Shown: positions 55,320 through 64,000 of the stretch, piece after piece | Numbering within the stretch: position 1 is the stretch's first letter | Layout: the number at the start of each line of letters is the position of its first letter | Source: Acanthococcus lagerstroemiae | Lineage: Eukaryota; Arthropoda; Insecta; Hemiptera; Eriococcidae | DNA length: 64,000 nucleotides | Direction of reading: 5' to 3' | Assembly (NCBI GenBank): GCA_031841125.1 | Contig: CM063107.1 | Span: 47,505,497 to 47,569,496 of the forward strand | Notes under the pieces: model-generated | The model's input: the letters and a program-made list of their open reading frames with translations, nothing else | The model's database searches: none | Told to the model about the DNA's origin: nothing | Translations under genes and position numbers: made by a program

Positions 55320-55420
55320 GAGAAACAAAATGTATATTTCAGTTTTTCGATTCACTCACTAGGGGCGCTATAGTGAAAATGTGGCATCTATTTTAAAAAA
55401 TTCAAAATCATAGAATATGA

Positions 55421-55700
55421 CACCTGCATAAACTGCAAAAAAAAATTAACAGACACCCCAGATCACACCTTCTTGACATGTCCCGCTTTCAAAGAAATTA
55501 GAAATAAGCACTAAATTGAAAATATAAGCAAAAACTGGTTTGAAAATCGCAACAGCATACAAATAACAATCGACTATGTAAATGAAATCATGAAAAAGAA
55601 AGAAAAATATATTAATTGAAGAACTAGTCTATCCACTGTAATAATGAAGTAAATTAAGTACACGTCATACAGTACAAAAAAAAAAGTATCAAAGCCAAAA
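55421..55700 (+). pseudogene. R1/LOA-type non-LTR C-terminus (zinc knuckle), copy 1
   Basis: Reads TCINCKKKLTDTPDHTFLTC and PAFKEIRNK on the plus strand, a CX2C...HX4C knuckle as found at the end of ORF2 in R1/LOA/Jockey-type elements. It then has NWFENRNSIQI and YVNEIMKKKEKYIN and a stop at about 55620. A 3' region with (A)n tracts at 55673-55712 follows. It is 5'-truncated to the last 65 residues or so. Confidence 0.75.
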
Positions 55701-55721
55701 AAAAAAATAAAAAAAATAGGA

Positions 55722-56491
55722 GTGATATCTGTGTATAGAACAGTCTCACATACTGCCACATATGTAATAGTCGGAGTGACACCAATAGACCTACAACTAA
55801 GACAAATTAATAGAATAAAAAGAATTGAAGCGGAAGCGAGAACCAGAAAATTTACAGAAAAGCAACTAAAAGAGAAAATAAAGGAAATAAAACAAGAAAC
55901 AAATAAAATATGGCAAGAACAATATAGCACAGAGAAGACAGGAAGAAGAACGGCAAACTGATTCCTCACATAGAAGAGAGACTAAAAAATAAAAATCTAA
56001 AATCTAACTATTTCCTAACACAATACCTCACCGGACATTGTAATTTTGCAACATATCTACAGAAATACCAAATAACAGATAACAGTCGTTGTAGGGTTTG
56101 TAATAAAAAATATGAAGATAGTCCAGATCACACTTTTATAGAATGTCAAAATTTTAATCAAATCAGAACGAAACATAATATTACAGAGGAGATCTTAGGA
56201 AAATGTTTACAAGAAAAAGAAAGCTATGTCAAAATAAACAAATTTTTGAAAGAAATATTGAAAACCAAAAAAGATATTCAGTATAACGCTCTGTCCAATG
56301 TAACGCCAAAAAAAAAGAGGGGTGTAAAATGTATACGTACTATAAGCTCGTGTATAAGTGGATTGGTAAATAGATGTATTGTATAGTATACACATAAGAA
56401 CTCAATCAGACCTCACCAGTGCGATAAACTGATTGTAAAAGCACTGGAGAGATCTGTTGTCTGTATGAATATGTTGTGTCAATAAATTTAT

Positions 56492-56522
<31 letters not shown>
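55722..56522 (+). pseudogene. R1/LOA-type non-LTR C-terminus with poly(A) tail, copy 2
   Basis: The plus strand reads RTVSHTATYVIVGVTPIDLQ, a Lys/Glu-rich helix, IWQEQYSTEKTGRRTANLIP (frame change near 55955), NYFLTQYLTGHCNFATYLQK, then CRVCNKKYEDSPDHTFIECQ, where Cys, Cys, His and Cys form the C-terminal zinc knuckle. The V-GV-P and TG-W--LIP, YLTQ-LTGH order is typical of R1-like elements of arthropods. The 3' end has AATAAA at about 56480 and (A)n from 56494 to 56522. The RT and EN are absent by 5' truncation. It joins directly to the 3' end of copy 1, giving a tandem of two truncated members. Confidence 0.85.
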
Positions 56523-57289
56523 CCACAACACCCTAGTGAAAAAACATCTGATTAATTAATATCAGACTATTCCTTAGAAGGTAAAGTATTCCATGTCCTC
56601 TTTCAAATGCCCAAGTTCCCAATCGCTTCCGGGATCAGTGTTACAAAAAACTGTCTGCTCTCCGAATTCGCAAATGATAACGCCATGCTGAATGAAACGT
56701 AGTCCCTTAACTGAATATACCAACTCACGTTTTATCTTCCAGAGGTTTCCAAAGTTCCTAAATGACAGTAGGTAGCGGACATTTCGGGTCGTACTTATAT
56801 CAGGAATCCGTATAATATGCCAACCATTGCTCTGGGTCCCTCGTATCCGAAACAAATACGTCCTTCATTAGCACGTCGCTGCAACTCTTTTAATATAACT
56901 TTGAACTTCTCGTTAATTTTTTTCTGTTTATAATTTAGGGAATTTAATACAACGTCTACATTTCGAAGAGGAAAACAATTAAAACTTTCGAAATTGTTTT
57001 CAACTTCGAAGCGGTAGAGATGTGCAACGTCCGAAAGAAAAACAGATTAATATATGTAATGATCTAATGAATTACAAAGAGTTGATGAATGAACTAAAGT
57101 TCTGTAATGCTCCGTGGAGTACATTGTATGAGGTCGTTTTACAAGGATTGCAGTTCTAATATAGCTTTTATTACTGAGGAATAAAACTTTTTAAAATCAT
57201 TTTTCCTGTAACGAGATTTCATTTTTAACGAGAGAAATAATATAGCTTTATACTTTACCTGTTTTTTTCTGCTGAAGTAACTTTCACAG
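56523..57289. other. Unassigned; 93-residue minus-strand frame at 56574-56855
   Basis: The frame on the minus strand (start at 56855) reads TQSNGWHIIRIPDISTTRNV, then LWKIKRELVYSVKGLRFIQH and GSDWELGHLKEDMEYFTF. The amino-acid mix is protein-like, with Trp, Tyr and Cys, but I recognise no domain. It could be an exon or a degraded retroelement. No homology claim is made. Confidence 0.3.
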
Positions 57290-57620
57290 GAGTTCTGATG
57301 ATGTGGCGCGAAATAGGAGAGTTGACACGCCTAGAATATTTAAAACGTGTTTCCTTTAAGTCCCCCCCCCTCTCACACTAAACGTGCTTTCTTTTTTTCT
57401 ATTTTTTCATGACGATGCAACAGCTGATATGACGTTCCTTATAAAATTCTATTTTTGGAAAACTGGGTAAGTCGACCTCCTCGTGGTATCTTCTGGATAA
57501 CGCTAACAGGCTTACGAAACTGCGGAGGACTAAACTCGGATATACGAGTAGCCTCGAACTAAACTCGGCCTGAGGGACGAAACTCGATTTAAAAAAAGTC
57601 AACGAGATTAAACTCGGAAC
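57290..57620. repeat. Dispersed repeat with ACTAAACTCGG units, copy 2
   Basis: AAACGTGTTTCCTTTAAGTC (about 57344) is the inverse of a block at about 20693, whereas GACTAAACTCGGATAT, GAACTAAACTCGGCC, ACGAAACTCGA and GATTAAACTCGGAAC (57529-57618) are direct copies of the units at 20834-20900. A poly(C) run lies at about 57362. The relation of the two blocks within the repeat has changed between the copies. Confidence 0.6.
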
Positions 57621-59155
57621 CGCCCGTCTATCTTACTAAATGTGGGCGGAGTGTTATTACGTCACTTCCGTTGCATGTTTCGCGTTCGTTTTACTTTTTC
57701 TACTTCAACTACTCATCTTGCACCTGCGTGAAAGCAGCTTTACTTCAGAAACAACATGCCTTTGACTTGACATTTTTTGTTTGTTTCAAAGTTTTTCAAA
57801 CCACATTCCTTTTGAAATTCCAGTGGCGAGTTCAGCCGATTTACCGGAATCCATCACTGGACAAATTTTCGCCAGCAATTTATAGAAAATTGAACGGTGA
57901 TTTCCAATTCGTTCGGTGACCTCCGCTACCTCTTTTCCTTGCCGAGTAAATCGAAGGTATAATCTCGGAACCTCAATTTTATCCGAGACCAGGACGACCA
58001 AAAATTTTCAAAATTCAAGTGGAAGTACTCGAGCCCGGGCTCTACTGAGTTCCCGTGTCAAACTCGAAAATTTTTGAATCAAGATGTGTCAATTTTTCTT
58101 TTCTCGTTTATGAGGGAAACATTTTTAGCATTATTGCATAGTCACCCGCACTCGGCAGGATATTTTAATTAGGAACAACCCTGCAACAAACAATTTTGAT
58201 GATTAATAATACGTACTCACATGCACATAATGTATGTAAATACTGATAAAACATTGCAAGCTTGACATGAAAGACAGTAGAGGTAGGTTGCCTTCATGCC
58301 TGCACGTTGCATCGTGTTACGTTAATCGTCATAACTAATTACAAATTCTCAAAGAATCCCAATACGTGCCAAAAGAACTTATCCAGGGTTTCCCAACTGT
58401 ACTCGAGATTTTCGAACATGTGGCCGTTTCCCAGTGGCTCGCGTACAATATTTCCTCTCCGATGGGATAAGTTATTTGGACTTTAGAAAATATAGTACAA
58501 ATTTAATTTATGTAGGTAACGTTTACAATATTAACAACAAACTCAGTTATTATATTCGAGTCAGATATTTGGTTTCAGTCTTCGTTGTGACGTCATACAT
58601 AGGCATACTTCCTTTCCTTAACTGAATTAAAAATTCGCTGATTCACTCGAAAGCTCATTTTAACTTTTAGGTACCGCTAGAGCGCGGTGAACTGCGGTAT
58701 TCAAAGTTCTGCTGATCCAGTCTGAAAAGTAAATTAGTTATTAGGAGTACTAATAGTATTTGAAGTGCTGAGCTCGAATACTTCACAAAAAAGGTCACTT
58801 ACCCAAGAGACTTTCAGCAGTCATTGTAGTAATTAAGAGTTCTTCAGATTGACTCGCTCTAAGATCTAATTACTGTTATTTTAATGTATCGATGTGAAGT
58901 AGAGTGTGTTCGTGAATCTGAAAACCGATTCATACATATGTCATGAAGTATCAAGCTTGTCAGCCATTGCCGATTAATAGGGCATAATGAGTAACTAAAA
59001 AAAGTCCAACGAGCTCAAGATGCATGACTTGCTTGGAGACAATTGTTTGTACAGGCAGGGCCGTAGCCAGCAGTCATCTGTGGTAGGGGGTGCTGATTGC
59101 TTACCAGGGGGGCTTAAGGATACACATAGCATACACTGTGAAGATTTCTACGAGG
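57621..59155. other. No recognisable feature, except a degraded MITE end at 59058
   Basis: Unique-looking DNA. CAGGGCCGTAGCCAGCAG at about 59058 resembles the end of the CAGTGGCGTAGCCA MITEs but lacks a partner. Confidence 0.4.
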
Positions 59156-59416
59156 CAGTGGTGTAGCCAAGGGGGGAGCGAAGAGGGAGAATGCCCCCAA
59201 AGGCACTTGAAATTGAATGTAAAATATGCAAAATGAGTAATTTTGCGCCTTTAAAACACGTTTTTTTCGAAAAATTTTCGCAAAAGCAGTAATTTTACCT
59301 TCATTTCATAAAATTGTCCTCTAATATCGGCGATTTTCAAAAAATACCCCAATTTTCGACTTGAAAATCTCTCTTTGCCTCCCCCCCCCCCCCGAGAAAA
59401 TTCTAACTATGCCACT
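59156..59416. mobile_element. hAT MITE, inverted second copy of 38782-39054
   Basis: Ends CAGTGGTGTAGCCAAGG and ATGCCACTG. The interior is the reverse complement of 38782-39054 including TTGCATATTTTACATTCAAT (inverse at 59210-59235), CGTGTTTT and CCGATATTAGAG blocks and the poly(G) run (as poly(C) at 59381-59393). No clear TSD. Confidence 0.85.
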
Positions 59417-59639
59417 GATTGAATCTGGTCTCAAAATTCATAATCAAAACTGGTGATTCAACTTACCGACAACCCATTGAAAAACCATTGAATATATCGC
59501 AGGAAAAAAGATTAAAACCCTTTTATCGACGATTAAATTTTCAAATTTTTGGAAGTAAAAAAATTTCTATTTCTGTGGTCTTATCAAGTTATCAGTTCTC
59601 AAACAGTCATTCAGGCATTTAACCATCGATATTCAATGT

Positions 59640-61251
59640 GACAAATATAATAAAATAAAATAATAAATAAAAATAGCGTTTATTGGACAGGCACAGTAAC
59701 AGTACACGTACGTTTCGCATGAACAGTAATTTAGTACACATTTTGCCACGCCTAGTACGCCCACCTTTGGGCATACGTCTCCACCACTCTCTGCCAGGGT
59801 TTACAATTTATCGTCACTCCACCTGAGTGGAGGCCTGCCTATCCTCCTTATTTGATCTCTTGGGCACCATTCGGTAAGAGTGCTACACCACTTCCCATTT
59901 TTATCGCGAACAATATGACCTGCATATCGAAATTTTAGTCTTTTGGCTGTATATAATATATTTGCTACTTTAGCCTTCGTTCTCACAGTGATATTCCTGA
60001 CTCTCTCCTTTTGTGGTGTCCCAAGAATCGATCTGATCATTTTATTTTATGTTAGCAGAAGCCTACGACCCTGGGCCTTTGTTAGCGTCCATGTCTGTGC
60101 TCCATAGGTTAATGAGGGGATTAAGCAGCTCTCAAAAATTTTTACTTTTATACTAGTTTTCATTTTCCTTTTGAAAAATGTTTTCAAGGCCCAAAATTTT
60201 TTCCATGACTTCGTAATGCTCGAACTCAGTTCTTCTTCAAACTTTCTACCAAAAGTGAGAGTCTGGCCTAAGTAGTTGTAGGAGTCCACATTTTCTAATT
60301 TTGTACCTCCAACTTCAAGAGTTATTTCTCCTAACTTTGACATAATTTTTGTTTTATTCAAGTTTATGGATAACCCTACCTTTTCGCTTTTCCTTACTAA
60401 TTCCTCGAGCATTATTGCCAGTTCGTTTTTATTTTTTGCGATTATTATAATGTCATCTGCAAAGCGCAGGTTATTGAGCCAGACACCATTGACCTCAATG
60501 CCACGGTTTTCCCAATTTAGTTTTTTAAAGACCTCTTGGAGCACAGAAATGAATAATAGTGGTGATAAGGGGTCCCCCTGTTTTACCCCTCTTTGAATCA
60601 GAAAGGGTTTACTTATTTTGTCAAGCCGTATATACGCACTTGAGTTCTCATACAAATTTTTAAGAAGTTGGATAATTTGCAGGGGGGCCCCTTGTACCAT
60701 TAACGCTTTCTACACGGATTCGTGGAACACAGAGTCGAAGGCCTTGCTATAATCCACGAATAGTAGGCAGACCTCCAGCTGGTATTCTTTGCTCTTCTCG
60801 ATAAGTTGGTTTATTGAGTGGATATGGTCCACAGTTGAATATCCTTGTCTGAACCCGGCTTGTTCAGTTGGTTAGTGCATCATCAATATTTGATAGAGTC
60901 GATCTTTCAAAATTTTTAGAAAAATTTTTCCGAGATTTGATGATAGGTTGATAGACCTGCAATTGTCTATATCTGATTTTTCCCCTTTTTTATGCAATAG
61001 AATTATTTCGGAAATACACCATTGCTTTGGTACAATACCTGCTTTAATTACCATATTGAATAAATCGGTTAGTGGTTTGACTAAGGCTTCTTCCAAATTT
61101 TTCAGAGTTTAATTTTCGATTTTGTCGGGTCCGGGAATTTTTTCAATTTTTAAACTTTTAATTGCATGTCTTGTTTCCTCCGGTAAGATTGGCGGAATGG
61201 GACGCCGTTGCTTCTGACTTACAAGTATTTTGCCCTCGCCAGTGTTGCTTG

Positions 61252-61252
<1 letters not shown>
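59640..61252 (-). mobile_element. RTE-clade non-LTR retrotransposon, 3' 1.6 kb
   Basis: Covers the last part of the linker and the whole RT and C-terminus on the minus strand, up to an AT-rich 3' end (TAATAAAATAAAATAATAAATA at 59646-59668). It begins at the poly(T) tract at 61253. It is 5'-truncated and lacks the endonuclease. All coding blocks stay in one frame, unlike the other RTE copies in the window. Confidence 0.9.
59801..61250 (-). pseudogene. RTE reverse transcriptase in a single frame interrupted by stop codons
   Basis: Blocks in order on the minus strand: IPPILPEETRHAIKSLKIEK, GPDKIEN, CISEIILLHKKGEKSDIDNC (about 61020), NLGKIFLKILKDRLYQI, QAGFRQGYSTVDHIHSINQL, CLLFVDYSKAFDSV (about 60740), QRGVKQGDPLSPLLF (60590), NNLRFADDIIIIAKNKNEL with catalytic FADD (60460), SINLNKTKIM, NVDSYNYLGQTLTFG, GAQTWTLTKAQGRRLLLT, then NKMIRSILGTPQ, LKFRYAGHIVRDKNGKW and RRIGRPPLRWSD. 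The frame never shifts over 1.45 kb. It is broken by stops after KIEN, after ILMMH (60872), after DSVFHESV, and after LLLT (60047). Where neighbours show the ancestral residue (Gln or Trp), the stops fit C-to-T changes. It is the least decayed RT in the window. Confidence 0.93.

Positions 61253-61280
<28 letters not shown>
61253..61280. repeat. Poly(T) tract between two head-to-head RTEs
   Basis: A run of about 28 T (61252-61279). It sits exactly at the junction of the left RTE's truncated 5' end and the right RTE's endonuclease start. Confidence 0.9.
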
Positions 61281-61284
<4 letters not shown>

Positions 61285-61965
61285 GAAATACTATATTACA
61301 ACTGTAAAGGACTAGCTAATGAGGAGAGAATGTACGAACTAGAGGAAGCAGTGAAGGAAATAAAATGGGACATAATAGGCCTTGCAGAAGTGAGAAGGAA
61401 GGGAGAAGGATTAATACAAAGGAACAACGGGAATCACTTCTACTATTTTGGAGAGACGAAAGGATATGGGGGGATAGGACTTTATACGTCCAAGGAATTG
61501 TGGAAAAACGTAGCGGAAATAATAAAAATATCAGATAGAATCGGGGTAGCCAAAATTAAAATTGATACAAAAACAAAGTTATCGATAATTATGGTATACG
61601 CACCAACAGCAGAAAAAGACGAGATACAAATAGAAGAATTTTACGAGAGACTGGAAGACGCTATAACAAATCACAGTGAATATTTCAACATAGTAATGGG
61701 TGATTGGAACGCCAAATTAGGAAAGGGGGAGGAAATTGAAGGAGTAACAGGCCCCTATGGGTTAGGCGGGGAGATAAGTGAAAGAGGGGAGAGATTAATC
61801 CAATTTGCTATGAGCAACGCACTGAAAGTTTCAGGGTCCTACTTTAAAAAAAGGGACAAAAAAGATGGACCTGGGTATCACCAAATGGGTGCACTAAAAA
61901 CGAAATCGACCACCTATTCACAAATGACCTCTCTGTAATGTCCAGGTTTAAATTTTCATCGGACC
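61281..61965 (+). pseudogene. RTE APE-type endonuclease, nearly complete, one frameshift
   Basis: Starts EILYYNCKGLANEERMYELE, then IKWDIIGLAEVRRKGEG with the catalytic Glu of the ExR block, HFYYFGETKGYGGIGLYTSK, LSIIMVYAPTAEKDEI, NIVMGDWNAKLGKGEE (GDWNAK motif), YGLGGEISERGERLIQF and SGSYFKKRDKK. A frameshift at about 61860-61930 moves the rest to another frame, where KFSSDHRIGRATM (61950) carries the catalytic SDHR. All catalytic motifs are intact. The first in-frame Met is at about 61330; upstream the frame runs back into poly(T). Confidence 0.9.
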
Positions 61966-63118
61966 ATCGAATAGGAAGAGCAACAATGAGCATCCCCAGA
62001 AGGACAAAGATTAAAAACTACATAAAGAGTAAAGGCACGGGAATGCTTTCAATGCCCACCAACAAACGTAAGCTGGCAAAAGAATACCTGGATCAAAAAA
62101 TTAGAAGTCTAGAATTTAGCAAGGGAAAGGTACAGACAGCCTATAACAACCTCGAAAATGCAATAAAAGAAACAACAAACAGATACGGAACCAGGGCGGG
62201 AGGAACGCAGACCCACGACAAACTAACTGAGGAAACAAAGAAACTAATTGAAAAAAGGGAAGAAATGAGGAGAAAAGAAATGACTACCTAAAAATAAAAA
62301 ATTGAATGGTGTGAACTGCAGAAACTGGTCAGAAGAGAAATCAGAAACAATATACGAACGTACGAAGAGGAAAAAGTCGAGGAAATAATACGGGAACACG
62401 AATCTACAAGGAAAATGTGGAAAGAACTAAGCTCAGGGAAAAGCATGATGACAAACCTGGAAGACAGGGCAGGAGTACTGATGCATAATAGAGATAAAAT
62501 AACTCAGGTAGCCACGGACTTCTACAGGAAACTGTACAAAAACAGAAACAAAAAAGACCAGACGCTCCAACGATGAAGAGGAAGAAGAGGGGGAGGGGAG
62601 AGACTGAGGAAGTACCAGAAATACTGAAGGGAGACATAGAAGTTGCCCTTAGAAATTTAAAAATTAACAAATCCCCAGGGCCAGACCAAATACAAAACGA
62701 ATTTTTGAAAACCTACGCAGAAAGCCTAGCTCGCTCAAAGAAATTTCTAATATAATACTTGAGGAGGGGAAAGTGCCAGAACAGTGGTGGACATCGGAAA
62801 TCATGCTTCTATTTAAAAAAGGGAATAGAAAAGAGATCGAAAATTATAGGCCAATCAGTCTTTCCCCGAACATCAACAAAGTATTTATGAAAATACTGAA
62901 AGGAAGAATATACAACCAATTAGACTCTAAACAGGGAATAGAACAAGCAGGATTCCGCGAAAAACAGTCCACTATCGACCACCTGCACACCATCAATCAG
63001 TTAATCGAAAAGACCATAGAATACCAACTAGAAACACATATGCTCTTCATAGACTTCCATAAAGCTTTCGACTCAGTAGAACATCAATTTTTATGGAGAA
63101 ATTTCCGAGAGTCCATTC
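61938..63118 (+). pseudogene. RTE linker and 5' part of reverse transcriptase
   Basis: The linker reads NLENAIKETTNRYG and THDKLTEETKKLIEKREEMR (to 62291), then in another frame EEKVEEIIREHESTRKMW, NLEDRAGVLM and ATDFYRKLYKNRNKK (to about 62565). The RT begins INKSPGPDQIQNEFLKT (62662), then after a frame change CPEQWWTSEIMLLF-like text, KKGNRKEIENYRPISLSPNI, FMKILKGRIYNQLDSKQGIE, QAGFREKQSTIDHLHTINQL and MLFIDFHKAFDSVEHQF (63040). It ends there, before the catalytic FADD. Confidence 0.88.
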
Positions 63119-64000
63119 CACCCAGCGAAGGGTGACTACGAAATTTCAAACAGGTCGGCACATTTTCCAAAGAAAGTGAAAAGTTCGGAATGCAGGATAT
63201 TCAACATCAAACGAAAGATGAGTGGTACACCTTGCATTTTATATTATATTTTACGTGGAGCAGCTGTTTCATCGATAATACCTACACTCATTTTTTCAAT
63301 GCGTTTAACTTACCAAAAAAAAGTCTAGAATGACTCCGTATTTGTTGGACGAACGCTCGTGTTTTTATCGCTTCGGGAAATTAAATTTCAGAAATATAAA
63401 AAATATTTAATAGTAACTTTCTTACCTTTTGATCAGCTTCCTTTGGCCATAGCTCACACCAATTTCTGCAATAAAAAAGTTAATGTAAGCGAATGTGGGA
63501 TTTCTCGGATGTAAAAAAATTGATTGCTGGTAATTCGAAAGTTCACGCAAGTTGTAAGTATTGGGGCATGATTTCGCTCGAAGGCGTAGTGGAATGCAAA
63601 AGGTAGAATAATTATTTAGGTGAAAGAGTAAACGCTTTTGTGGTGCATTTTCTTCGTGATGTGCTGCAGCTGACTTGTACTTTGAGTCTGAGAAGTGTTT
63701 TAAAAATTTGAAAAGAGTTTTCTACGATTATTTTATCTCAGTTTTCCTGAGTTTCTTCAGCCCTCTTGAACCTAACACAAGTCCTTACCCTACACCTAGA
63801 ACCTTTCCTAATTTGGGAAACATTCTTGTTTGATCTTATATAATTCAATGATATGCAGAAAAGTAAAACGGTAAAAATTTTATAAGGAAACTCGAACTTT
63901 GAAGTGACAAATTTATAACACGGGGACTAGAAATTTGAATATTTACTCAGGGATAGGGGTTTCAAAATCCCCCTTTGGATATATACTTCTATTAGTTGGC
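63119..64000. other. No recognisable feature
   Basis: AT-rich DNA without supported genes or repeats. Confidence 0.4.

Larger units (their letters stand above)
61281..63118 (+). mobile_element. RTE-clade non-LTR retrotransposon, 5' 1.8 kb (3'-truncated)
   Basis: Contains the almost complete endonuclease, the linker and the RT up to the FHKAFDSV block, then stops at about 63118 where unrelated DNA starts. It has no RT core and no 3' end. Loss of the 3' end is unusual for a target-primed insertion and means deletion, recombination or truncation by another event. At shared blocks it differs clearly from the left RTE, for example SEIMLLFKKGNRKEIENYRP against SEIILLHKKGEKSDIDNCRS, so the two are different copies. 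Confidence 0.9.

Noticed and set aside
59640..63118. Head-to-head RTE halves as one insertion with twin priming (5' inversion)
   Set aside because: Both halves contain the RT start to AFDSV section, and they differ clearly in protein sequence there, so they come from different copies. Twin priming would give near-identical or non-overlapping parts.
1..64000. Bacterial or phage origin (search for operons, Shine-Dalgarno sites, defence systems)
   Set aside because: No long overlapping genes; non-LTR retrotransposons, hAT and MULE elements with poly(A) or microsatellite tails show animal nuclear DNA.

Overview
This 64 kb window is AT-rich eukaryotic nuclear DNA from an animal genome, most likely an arthropod and probably an insect. 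The evidence is its mobile-element content: many decayed RTE-clade non-LTR retrotransposons (APE-type endonuclease plus reverse transcriptase), an R1/LOA-type non-LTR C-terminus with zinc knuckle and poly(A) tail, Hermes-like and other hAT transposase remnants, a MULE/FLYWCH-type transposase C-terminus, and several short TIR families. I see no bacterial gene organisation, no rRNA or tRNA gene, no CRISPR array and no convincing intact host protein gene. The species cannot be fixed from the sequence alone.

Layout. 1-3.5 kb: two copies of a ~1.1-1.4 kb direct repeat flanking an RTE fragment; each copy carries a private insertion of the same GC-rich retroposon, with target-site duplications readable against the other copy. 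3.5-10.1 kb: another copy of that retroposon, a 0.58 kb copy with coding signal, small inverted-repeat elements, otherwise unassigned. 10.1-19.7 kb: two adjacent hAT-type elements (5,948 and 3,592 bp) sharing the 8-bp target GTACCTAC, present three times (left, middle, right). The first contains arrays of long GCGAT-rich palindromes and two transposase remnants. 20-26.7 kb: unassigned sequence, a degenerate ~360-bp tandem repeat, two RTE fragments and a hAT transposase C-terminus. 28-31.9 kb: a ~0.7 kb direct duplication and two RTE fragments. 32-35.5 kb: a nearly full-length dead RTE and a 638-bp perfect-TIR element. 37.5-39.1 kb: a Jockey/CR1-like fragment, a possible MULE SWIM remnant and a 273-bp hAT MITE with perfect TSD. 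40.5-45 kb: an RTE 3' end, a MULE remnant interrupted by a tRNA-like SINE, the second long GC-rich retroposon copy, and two MITEs. 45-52.9 kb: mostly unassigned, with two long tracts of degenerate short-period repetition. 52.97-55.32 kb: a very long inverted repeat (arms ~1.15 kb). 55.4-56.5 kb: two R1/LOA-like 3' ends. 59.2-63.1 kb: a hAT MITE copy, then two RTEs meeting head to head at a poly(T) tract.

The genes do not work together as a pathway. The window is an intergenic (or very long intronic) graveyard of transposons with nested insertions. The most interesting structures are the hAT pair with three copies of one target site, the palindrome arrays in the first of them, the GC-rich retroposon family with conserved reading frames, and the 2.35 kb foldback. 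All coordinates for decayed elements are approximate except where TSDs or perfect TIRs define them.
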